Positions 1 to 5,605 of a DNA stretch of 7,246 nucleotides are shown here, one piece after another. The stretch lies in NCBI GenBank assembly GCA_002373715.1, contig DFLI01000140.1:1-7246 (forward strand), written 5' to 3'. Source of the stretch: Bacteroidales bacterium UBA3623 (GTDB lineage Bacteria > Bacteroidota > Bacteroidia > Bacteroidales > UBA932). A program made the translations under genes and the position numbers. Each line of letters opens with the position of its first letter. Within the stretch, counting starts at the first letter, position 1. The notes under the pieces were generated by a model. The model ran no database searches. It was given only the letters and a program-made list of their open reading frames with translations, and was not told the origin of the DNA.

Positions 1-340
1 TGGCTTCTTCGATACCACCCTTAGCGAGAGCTGCCTCTACATCCTCGAGCAGTTTGGTTGTGTTGGTCTTGGAGAAGGCCAAATAAAGGATACGCTCGAT
101 AGCGAGAGCCATACCGATGATCAAGCAGATGATGATCAGGGACATGAAGCAGGCGCCACCTTCGATGAACTTGGTCTTCAGAGCCTGGTGGAGGGGAATT
201 TCCTCACCGGAACCGGCGAACAGGTCCACAACTTCTTCAGCCTCTTCGGCAGCGGGAGCAGCCTGATCCTGGGCAGAAGCGATGGCAGCAGAGAAGGTCA
301 TAAGACCGGCGACTGCCAAAAACATGAAAAACTTTTTCAT
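1..340 (-). CDS. exbB: MotA/TolQ/ExbB proton channel family protein, N-terminal part (cut by window start)
   Basis: The visible 113 residues begin MKKFFMFLAVAG and carry an N-terminal hydrophobic segment ending ASAQ at about residue 24, which reads as a signal peptide. An Ala/Glu-rich stretch (about 25-48) follows, then the sequence KTKFIEGGACFMSL and a membrane segment at about 64-87 (IIICLIIGMALAIERI). The ExbB/TolQ family forms the inner-membrane proton channel that energises TonB-dependent outer-membrane transport together with ExbD. Bacteroidota members often have this extra signal-peptide-like N-terminus before the first channel helix, and that resemblance is the basis of the call. The remaining channel helices and any exbD partners would lie beyond the left edge. 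The ATG at 340-338 has an A-rich leader and no Shine-Dalgarno. It sits 100 bases downstream of ansA with its own candidate promoter. TolQ or a MotA-like homologue cannot be excluded from the N-terminus alone. Confidence 0.85.
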   Translation of the reverse strand, partial: MKKFFMFLAVAGLMTFSAAIASAQDQAAPAAEEAEEVVDLFAGSGEEIPLHQALKTKFIEGGACFMSLIIICLIIGMALAIERILYLAFSKTNTTKLLEDVEAALAKGGIEEA

Positions 341-381
341 AATCGTTTTTGTGTTGTTAGTTATAAATTGAATTTAGTTAA

Positions 382-411
382 TAAAAATATTATCCTATTT
401 GGTCGTGCAAT
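382..411 (-). promoter_or_regulatory. Candidate Bacteroidota promoter for exbB
   Basis: On the minus strand, ATTG (411-408) is followed after 18 bases by TATTTTTA (389-382). Each differs from the Bacteroidota consensus boxes TTTG and TAnnTTTG by one base, and the spacing is close to the usual 19 or so. Transcription would begin near 375, giving a leader of about 35 bases before the exbB ATG. The surrounding 100-base gap is AT-rich. No strong terminator is visible after ansA (only a weak GAAAA/TTTTC pairing), so readthrough from ansA is also possible. Confidence 0.45.
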
Positions 412-440
412 TTAGGAAGAAAATTCGGGTTTTCCAAAGA

Positions 441-1472
441 TTATTTGCTTATTTCGCCACACAGGTCCTTTTCCAAAAGGGTTTTTACCCTGGCATTATC
501 CGGGGTTCTGCCCATCAGACAGAACAGTTTTCCAAGGGCTGCTTCGGTGGTAATATCGCCGCCAGAGAGCACTCCAGCGTGTTTGAGGCGGGCACCGGTG
601 GCATACAAATCCATGTTCACGGTTCCAGATTTACACTGAGTAACGTTCAAAAGAACTTTCCCGCTCTCGCAGGCTTCCCTCAGAATGTCTACGAACCAGT
701 CTTTGGACAGGGCATTGCCCGAACCGTAAGTTTCCAGGATGACGGCCCGGGTTCCCGGGTCGCTCACTACGGAGCGCATCACCTGCGGCGTCATGCCGGG
801 ATGGACCTTCAGTATGGCCACGCGGGTGTCCAGGGTGGTTTGCACCCTTAGCTGGGCGTCCCAGTACACGGGTTTGCGGATAAGGTCCGTATTGTAGCGG
901 ATGTTAATGCCGGCTTCGGCCAGGGGAGGGCAGTTGGGAGAGGCAAAGGCATTGAACGCCTCTGCGCTGTACTTAGTGGAACGGTTGCCCCTCAGGAGTT
1001 TGGAATCGAAGAAGATGGACACTTCCGGCACGCGGGCATGTCCCTTTTCGTCCTTGGCGGCGGCAATTTCCACAGCGCCAATCAGGTTTTCCTTGCCGTC
1101 GGTGCGGGGTACGCCGATGGGGAGCTGGCTTCCCGTGAACACCACCGGTTTGGTGAGGCCTTCCAGCATGAAACTGAGCGTGGAGGCGCTGTAGGCCATG
1201 GTGTCCGTGCCATGGAGAATTACAAACCCGTCGTAATCTTCGTAACGGTCCATGATGAGCTGGGCCAGGGAAACCCACAGGGAGGGTTCCACGTCGGAGG
1301 AATCGATGAGCGGGTCAAAGGTATAGGAATCCAGCTTTACGGCGAACTTGTTCAGTTCGGGAACCTCTTCCTTAATCTGGCTGAAGTCGAAGGGTTTGAG
1401 CGTACCGTCGGAAGGGTCTTCCTTCATGCCGATGGTACCGCCGGTGTAAATGATGAGGATAGAAGCGTTCAT
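441..1472 (-). CDS. ansA: Type I L-asparaginase
   Basis: This 343-residue protein is a full-length cytoplasmic type I asparaginase, hydrolysing L-asparagine to aspartate and ammonia. The N-terminal YTGGTIG motif (residues 9-15) carries the expected nucleophilic threonine at T13. The second signature HGTDTMAYS (87-95) carries T89 and D90, which with K158 of KLLRGNRSTK form the second part of the catalytic site in this family. The serine/aspartate substrate loop is at about 57-60 (DSSD). There is no signal peptide, as expected for the AnsA rather than the periplasmic AnsB type. The start codon overlaps the tatD stop in an ATGA arrangement, so translation is probably coupled to tatD and no separate promoter is expected. 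The stop is TAA at 443-441. Function is inferred from motifs. Substrate preference (asparagine versus glutamine) cannot be read from sequence. Confidence 0.95.
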   Translation of the reverse strand: MNASILIIYTGGTIGMKEDPSDGTLKPFDFSQIKEEVPELNKFAVKLDSYTFDPLIDSSDVEPSLWVSLAQLIMDRYEDYDGFVILHGTDTMAYSASTLSFMLEGLTKPVVFTGSQLPIGVPRTDGKENLIGAVEIAAAKDEKGHARVPEVSIFFDSKLLRGNRSTKYSAEAFNAFASPNCPPLAEAGINIRYNTDLIRKPVYWDAQLRVQTTLDTRVAILKVHPGMTPQVMRSVVSDPGTRAVILETYGSGNALSKDWFVDILREACESGKVLLNVTQCKSGTVNMDLYATGARLKHAGVLSGGDITTEAALGKLFCLMGRTPDNARVKTLLEKDLCGEISK

Positions 1473-2233
1473 ATGCCAAACAGCGTTTCCGCGTTACGGG
1501 TTGTTATGGTTTCAATGTCAGTTACGGGCAGCCCCTTGATTTCTGCCACCTTGGCGGCCACATAAGGGATGTAAGCGCTTTCATTGCGGCGGCCCCGGTA
1601 AGGGACGGGGGCCAGATAGGGAGCATCGGTCTCCAGCAGAATCTTCTCCAGGGGAATGCGCTCCAGGGTTTTGGCGATGGAGGCGTTCTTGAAGGTTACT
1701 ACCCCTCCTATTCCCACGGAGAAATCTCCGTACTGGTTGGCCCTTTCGTAAATCTCATAGCTGGAGGTGAAGCAGTGCAGGTTTCCCCTCAGATGGAGGT
1801 GCCTGCAGTCGGCCAGGATGGTCATGAGGTCTTCCCAAGCATCCCGCAGGTGAATGTTCACCGGCAGGTTCATCTGCGCCGCCAGTTCCAGCTGCAGCCG
1901 CAGCACTTCCTTCTGCTCTTTCACAAATTCCAGCCCCTCGTGATAATCAAGGCCGATTTCGCCGATAGCGACAATACCCTTATCCTTGTAGGGCTCCAGG
2001 GCATCCAGTTCATCCCTCCAATTCTCGTTCACGGAGCCGGGATACAGGCCCAGCATTTCAAAGATGACCCCCGGGTGATGGTTGCCGATTTCCCACATGG
2101 TGGGGCGCTCGCGGGAGTCTACATCGGCCTGGATCATCTTGCCCACACCGGCCTCCAGCGCCCGCTGAACCGCCTGCTCTGCCTCCGGCAGCAGCCACTC
2201 GTCGTAAAAGTGCGTATGCGTGTCTACATACAT
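1469..2233 (-). CDS. tatD: TatD family metal-dependent hydrolase (DNase)
   Basis: This 254-residue TIM-barrel amidohydrolase of the TatD family is a metal-dependent nuclease type linked to 3'-5' exonuclease activity and DNA repair. The metal-binding HxH is at H6/H8 (VDTHTH). E92 lies in GEIGLDY, H128 in NIHLRDAW, H153 in NLHCFTSS, and D203 in ETDAPYLAP, so the usual ligand set is complete. The open frame extends upstream to 2362, but the ATG at 2233-2231 is the right start: it puts the HxH strand at the N-terminus as in the family, whereas the extension would run back into dprA and has no family character. One oddity is LGLYPGSV (62-69), with Tyr64 where the family usually has His in a GxHP motif. 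The gene is 40 bases after dprA and overlaps ansA by 4 bases. Confidence 0.93.
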   Translation of the reverse strand: MYVDTHTHFYDEWLLPEAEQAVQRALEAGVGKMIQADVDSRERPTMWEIGNHHPGVIFEMLGLYPGSVNENWRDELDALEPYKDKGIVAIGEIGLDYHEGLEFVKEQKEVLRLQLELAAQMNLPVNIHLRDAWEDLMTILADCRHLHLRGNLHCFTSSYEIYERANQYGDFSVGIGGVVTFKNASIAKTLERIPLEKILLETDAPYLAPVPYRGRRNESAYIPYVAAKVAEIKGLPVTDIETITTRNAETLFGI

Positions 2234-2238
2234 AAGTA

Positions 2239-2246
2239 CAAAGATA
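2239..2246 (-). promoter_or_regulatory. Perfect TAnnTTTG -7 box just upstream of tatD
   Basis: The minus strand reads TATCTTTG here, an exact match to the Bacteroidota -7 motif, followed by TAC. A TTTG at 2273-2270 could serve as the -33 box, but the 23-base spacer is longer than usual. The box ends only 5 bases before the tatD ATG, so a transcript from it would start at or next to the start codon. It would allow tatD-ansA transcription independently of dprA. Confidence 0.45.
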
Positions 2247-2273
2247 CGCAAAAAAACCACATCTTGGCCCAAA

Positions 2274-3482
2274 TTATACGCTAAGCGAGCAGCGGCCCAG
2301 GAGGTCGGTGGTGAGGAAGCCGTCGGCCTCCAGGGTACCGATGGCCGACAGAATCTGGCCAAAGGGCTTTTGGAGGGAAGAGGTGAGCTCTTCGGGTGTG
2401 ATGCCCCGCTTTTCCAGCACGGCCAGGCCTACGGGGACCAGGAGGGAGCCGGCGCCGTAGCGCTTCACCAGGGTGGCTCGGAGCACTTCCGCAGGGTCTT
2501 CGGAACCGGGAGTGGCCCAGGAGCCGCCGGCGCCCCTTTGCACCCGTGAGGAACCCAGCCCCAGGGCATCGGCCAGCTGGGCCGGGGAAGTGATAATCTC
2601 TGCCATGTGTTCGTGGATGAGGGAATTGCAGCCGGCGCTTCGGATGTCATCGGCCCGGCCAGGAAGGGCAAACACGTCCCGGCCGTACTCTACGGCATAT
2701 TTGGCCGTCATAAGGGACCCGCCCTTGGATTTGGATTCCACCACCACCACGGCCCGGGCCAGCCCGGCGATGATGCGGTTGCGCCGCACAAAGTTAAGGG
2801 CTACCGGCGAGGTATCTGTGGGATAATCCGTGATGAGGGCTCCTCCCGGGCTTCGGACTATTTCCATGGCCAGTTTTTCGTGTTGGAAGGGATATACTTT
2901 GTCAATCCCCGTAGCCATCACCCCGACGGTGGTTAATCCGCATTCCAGCGCCGTTTGGTGGGCCACCCCATCGGCCCCTAAGGCCAGGCCGCTCACAATG
3001 CAGGGCTGCACGCGGGCCTCAGACAGGGCCATTACCAGCTTCCGGCACCAGTCTTTGCCGTAGGAACTGAGATCCCGCGTGCCCACAAAGGCTACCATGG
3101 GGCGCATCTGAAAGATCTCGGCCGGGGAAGAACTGCCGTTCAGATAAAGGCCGATGGGAGGGTCGGGGCACTCGCGGAGAGGTTCGGGGTAATCGTCGCC
3201 CAGGAAGGTAAGGAAGCGGAAGCCGCCCGCGCGGATCCTATCCATTTCGCGGGCCGCCCACTCCAGCTGGGCCGGATCCAATTGGGCAAAGAGCTCCGGA
3301 TGGGATGCCCGGTCGGTGCCGGGCATGACGTCACCCCCGGCTTGACCGGGGGTCTTCCAACTTCCATCGAACAGCGCCAGGGCGCTGCCGGCTTCCTGCA
3401 GGAGTTTGAGCCCCAGGGCGGGATGGTAACCAAAGATTTTGTTCAGGGCGCACAGGGCCACGGTTTCGTCGTACGTAGTCAT
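2274..3482 (-). CDS. dprA: DNA-processing protein DprA
   Basis: This 402-residue DprA (Smf) belongs to the family that binds incoming single-stranded DNA and loads RecA during natural transformation. An N-terminal helical domain (about 1-40) precedes the Rossmann-like core at about 128-290. Core motifs are MVAFVGTRDLSSYG (129-142), CIVSGLALGADGVAH (161-175), GVMATGIDKVYP (187-198), NFVRRNRIIAGLA (230-242), GGSLMTAKYAVEYGRDVFALPG (254-275) and GCNSLI (284-289). A winged-helix-like C-terminus (about 340-400) follows a Gly/Ser-rich linker. The frame is open to 3518, but the ATG at 3482-3480 gives the expected start MTTYDETVALCAL, and the 12-residue extension would overlap the terminator. Residues 44-59 are encoded by a double-hairpin repeat (3305-3353). 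The gene is separated from queA by a terminator and probably heads a dprA-tatD-ansA unit. DprA is widespread in non-competent species too, so competence is not implied. Confidence 0.95.
   Translation of the reverse strand: MTTYDETVALCALNKIFGYHPALGLKLLQEAGSALALFDGSWKTPGQAGGDVMPGTDRASHPELFAQLDPAQLEWAAREMDRIRAGGFRFLTFLGDDYPEPLRECPDPPIGLYLNGSSSPAEIFQMRPMVAFVGTRDLSSYGKDWCRKLVMALSEARVQPCIVSGLALGADGVAHQTALECGLTTVGVMATGIDKVYPFQHEKLAMEIVRSPGGALITDYPTDTSPVALNFVRRNRIIAGLARAVVVVESKSKGGSLMTAKYAVEYGRDVFALPGRADDIRSAGCNSLIHEHMAEIITSPAQLADALGLGSSRVQRGAGGSWATPGSEDPAEVLRATLVKRYGAGSLLVPVGLAVLEKRGITPEELTSSLQKPFGQILSAIGTLEADGFLTTDLLGRCSLSV
3305..3353. repeat. REP-like double palindrome inside dprA coding sequence
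   Basis: Two perfect 8-bp inverted repeats lie side by side. The first is ATGCCCGG/CCGGGCAT with a 6-base loop (3305-3326). The second is ACCCCCGG/CCGGGGGT with a 5-base loop (3333-3353). The join between them, TGACGTCA (3326-3333), is itself a palindrome, so the element has approximate dyad symmetry overall. The pattern of GC-rich arms around a CTTGA loop resembles dispersed intergenic palindromes seen in many genomes. Here it is read in frame as DprA residues 44-59 (TPGQAGG, DV, MPGTDRA). A mobile or multi-copy origin is inferred; copy number cannot be seen in one window. Confidence 0.6.
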
Positions 3483-3486
3483 GGGC

Positions 3487-3516
3487 GCAAGATAAGGCGA
3501 TAAAACGAAAAACAAC
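3487..3516 (-). promoter_or_regulatory. Weak candidate promoter for dprA
   Basis: On the minus strand, GTTG (3516-3513) is followed after 18 bases by TATCTTGC (3494-3487). This is a degraded version of the Bacteroidota TTTG / TAnnTTTG pair, with the last two bases of the -7 box mismatched. The box ends 4 bases before the dprA ATG. The -33-like box lies in the descending arm of the queA terminator. The call rests mainly on spacing and on the need for a promoter after a terminator. Confidence 0.25.
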
Positions 3517-3543
3517 ACAATCGTAAAAAAGATTGTGTTGTTT
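3501..3543 (-). terminator. Rho-independent terminator after queA
   Basis: A perfect 13-bp inverted repeat (arms 3543-3531 and 3522-3510, AAACAACACAATC paired with GATTGTGTTGTTT, 8-base loop) is followed on the minus strand by the T-rich tail TTCGTTTTA. It begins 31 bases after the queA TAA. The stem is AT-rich for a terminator, but its length and perfect pairing make it convincing. On the plus strand the hairpin is followed by CAGGGGG, so termination in that direction is unlikely. Confidence 0.75.
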
Positions 3544-3574
3544 CAGGGGGTATTTTGTGTGTTTCTTACGATTT

Positions 3575-4624
3575 TTACACAATTAAAAGGGCGTCTCCGT
3601 AAGGGCCGAAACGGTAGCCTTCCTTCAGCGCTTCCTCGTAAGCGGCCATCACTCCCTTGTATCCTCCGAAGGCAGCCACGCTCATGAGCATGGTGCTCTG
3701 CGGCAGGTGGAAGTTGGACACGATGGCATCCGGGACGGAGTAATCGTAAGGCGGAAAAATGAACTTGTTGGTCCAGCCGTCAAAGGCGTTGACCTCGTGC
3801 GTGGTGGTCACGTAGGTTTCCAGACCGCGCATAACCGTGGCACCGATGGCAACCACCTTCTTTCCGCTGCGCTTGGCTTTGTTGATGACGGCGGCGGCCT
3901 CCTCGGTGATGATAAGGCGCTCGGAGTCCATGCGGTGCTTGGAAAGGTCTTCCACATCTACGGTGCGGAAGTGGCCAATGCCCATGTGCACGGTAATGAA
4001 CGTCTTCTCAATATCCTTCAGAATCATGCGGTTGAAGAGCTCACGGCTGAAGTGCAGACCGGCGGCGGGAGCGCTTACGGCACCCTCGTGGGCGGCAAAG
4101 ATGGTCTGGTAATTCTCCACATCTTCCGGAGTGGTTTTCTCCTTAACCCATTCAGGTACGTAGGGTTCTCCCAGGCCGAAGAGGGTTTCCTTGAAATCCT
4201 CGTACGGGCCGTCGAAGAGGAAACGCAGGGTGCGGCCGCGGGAGGTGGTGTTGTCAATGACCTCGGCTACCAGGCTTTCGTCTTCTCCGAAATAGAGCTT
4301 GTTGCCGATACGGATCTTACGGGCAGGGTCCACAATCACGTCCCAGAGGCGCTGCTCCCGGTTGAGTTCGCGGAGCAGGAGCACCATAATATCGGCCCCG
4401 GTCTTTTCCTTTTTGCCATACAGGCGGGCGGGGAAAACTTTGGTGTCGTTGAGCACAAAGGTGTCTCCCTTGCCAAAGTAATCTATGATGTCTTTGAAAA
4501 TGCGGTGCTCAATGACACCGGTGTCCTTGTGCAGGACCATCAGACGGGCCTCGTCACGCCAGCGGGTAGGCTCCTTGGCAATACGGTCGGCCGGAAGTTC
4601 GAAGTTGAATTGTGAAAGTTTCAT
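3575..4624 (-). CDS. queA: S-adenosylmethionine:tRNA ribosyltransferase-isomerase QueA
   Basis: This 349-residue QueA transfers and isomerises the ribosyl moiety of S-adenosylmethionine onto preQ1 in tRNA to give epoxyqueuosine, the penultimate step of queuosine synthesis. Family signatures run the length of the protein: FELPADRIAKEPT near the start (8-20), DEARLMVL (24-31), VLNDTKVFPARL (57-68), YQTIFA (172-177), GAVSAPAAGLHFS (181-193), HMGIGHFRTV (213-222), GATVMRGLET (261-270) and SNFHLPQSTMLM (303-314), ending in YGDALLIV. Length is normal and there is no signal peptide, matching a cytosolic enzyme. The ATG at 4624-4622 sits directly before the conserved N-terminus. The gene follows the TPR gene after 51 bases in which no exact TAnnTTTG box is seen, so cotranscription is plausible. 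A strong terminator follows. No other queuosine gene and no recognisable preQ1 riboswitch is present here. Confidence 0.96.
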   Translation of the reverse strand: MKLSQFNFELPADRIAKEPTRWRDEARLMVLHKDTGVIEHRIFKDIIDYFGKGDTFVLNDTKVFPARLYGKKEKTGADIMVLLLRELNREQRLWDVIVDPARKIRIGNKLYFGEDESLVAEVIDNTTSRGRTLRFLFDGPYEDFKETLFGLGEPYVPEWVKEKTTPEDVENYQTIFAAHEGAVSAPAAGLHFSRELFNRMILKDIEKTFITVHMGIGHFRTVDVEDLSKHRMDSERLIITEEAAAVINKAKRSGKKVVAIGATVMRGLETYVTTTHEVNAFDGWTNKFIFPPYDYSVPDAIVSNFHLPQSTMLMSVAAFGGYKGVMAAYEEALKEGYRFGPYGDALLIV

Positions 4625-4675
4625 TTCGCCGTAATAGTGATACTCTTTATATACGCCTGATAATGGAAAAAAGTT

Positions 4676-5605
4676 TCACTTCTTTGTGGCGTATGCATCT
4701 AAACGTGCCTGAGCACTGGCGCGGTCGGTCTCAGTCTCTCCGTTTTTGGCCATCATCTCCAGGTATTTCTTCTCCAGTTTCACGTCTTTCTTGCTGCGTC
4801 CCAGAAGGATGCCGTTGCGAAGGGCCGTCATGTCGGAGGGATTCTTCTTGAGCACCTGATCAAAGTACTTCTGGGCCTTCTTGTAGTCTTTCTTGGTAAG
4901 ATAATAGCTGCCCAGGTTGTTCAGGTACAGGGGCTCATCCTTGCAATAGTTAAGAAGGTATTCGGAGAATGCCCTGAAAGCCTCGGACCCGCCGGGTGTT
5001 CCCAGGCGGAAGAGGGCCACGCAGTAGTCCTGCATGAAGGCCTTGAACTGTTCGTTATCCACCTCTCCCAGACCTTCGTATATCCAGGCGGGGTGCTGCT
5101 TGAAGTGATAATCGGCCAGGGCCTTAAGCTGCTGGAGGGTCATATCGGGGTTTCCTTGCTCGAAGGAAAGCATGGCATCCAGCTTCACCAGGCGGTAGTC
5201 CAGATGGTTGGGCGCCAGGGCAATGGCCTGGTCTATGGCCAGGTTGGCCTGGGCGTACAGCTCTTCGTCATAGTCCGTGACCTCGAAGTAATTGCATTTG
5301 TTACCCAGGGAGTCCTTCATGGGGAGGATGGGCTCCCGGCCCAGGTAGCGGTCCACGGCCATCTGCTCCAGGCGGGTGGTCTGGCAGCGGGTAAAGCAGA
5401 AGCTGAAGCGGGCCAGCATCTGCTGCACGTCTTCGGGATAGGCTTCCTGCCAGCGGTTCAGAAGGGTTTCCACTCCCACGCCGGCGGGGCCTACGCGGTT
5501 AATCAGGTTGTTGTAACGGCGCAGGTACTCTTCCTGCGAGTAAGTTTCCTGGGCATGTGCAGTGAGGGTGACCAGGGTTAGCAGTATAAGGAATAAGCGT
5601 TTCAT
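4676..5605 (-). CDS. Exported tetratricopeptide-repeat protein of unknown function
   Basis: This 309-residue protein starts with a clear type I signal peptide: basic MKR, a hydrophobic core LFLILLTLVTLT, and likely cleavage after AHA or AHAQ at about residue 18-19. It is therefore probably periplasmic. No lipobox cysteine is present. The clearest TPR motif is at about 226-259 (from PLYLNNLG to LKKNPSD), with a less regular helical repeat around 113-150 (from ELYAQANLAIDQ to LSFEQG). The C-terminal 40 residues are Lys/Glu-rich and probably helical. The arrangement resembles a family of periplasmic TPR proteins widespread in Bacteroidota without an assigned role. That resemblance is from memory of the family and is not a search result. 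Its ATG overlaps the upstream methyltransferase stop by 4 bases (ATGA), implying translational coupling. Cysteines at 70, 74, 104, 195 and 221 could form disulfides if exported. Confidence 0.85.
   Translation of the reverse strand: MKRLFLILLTLVTLTAHAQETYSQEEYLRRYNNLINRVGPAGVGVETLLNRWQEAYPEDVQQMLARFSFCFTRCQTTRLEQMAVDRYLGREPILPMKDSLGNKCNYFEVTDYDEELYAQANLAIDQAIALAPNHLDYRLVKLDAMLSFEQGNPDMTLQQLKALADYHFKQHPAWIYEGLGEVDNEQFKAFMQDYCVALFRLGTPGGSEAFRAFSEYLLNYCKDEPLYLNNLGSYYLTKKDYKKAQKYFDQVLKKNPSDMTALRNGILLGRSKKDVKLEKKYLEMMAKNGETETDRASAQARLDAYATKK

Noticed and set aside
416..440. GAAAA/TTTTC pairing after the ansA stop as a terminator
   Set aside because: The stem is only five weak pairs and is not followed by a convincing T-run.
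745..758. CCCGGG repeated twice with a 2-base gap in ansA
   Set aside because: It falls in conserved coding sequence (around SDPGTRA) in a GC-rich gene, the hairpin loop would be too small, and nothing else marks it as an element.
1316..1332. A minus-strand TACCTTTG match to the -7 motif inside ansA
   Set aside because: It sits mid-gene with no -33 box and no downstream gene start nearby. An 8-base motif with two free positions is expected by chance at this length.
1038..1565. A 175-codon plus-strand frame opposite ansA and the end of tatD
   Set aside because: It is a shadow of two well-supported genes, with no family resemblance and no promoter.
2234..2362. A 43-residue N-terminal extension of tatD
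   Set aside because: It runs through the dprA C-terminus in another frame and would displace the conserved HxH strand from the N-terminus. The ATG at 2233 fits the family.
3483..3518. A 12-residue N-terminal extension of dprA starting at 3518
   Set aside because: It would place the start inside the queA terminator hairpin and adds hydrophobic residues not expected before the DprA N-terminal domain.
3707..4615. A 302-codon open frame on the plus strand opposite queA
   Set aside because: It lies entirely antisense to a clearly real queA, has no recognisable motif, and has no promoter box before it. Long antisense frames are expected opposite GC-rich genes with this codon bias.
5093..5581. A 162-codon plus-strand frame opposite the TPR gene
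   Set aside because: It is antisense to a gene with a clear signal peptide and TPR motif, and it has no support of its own.
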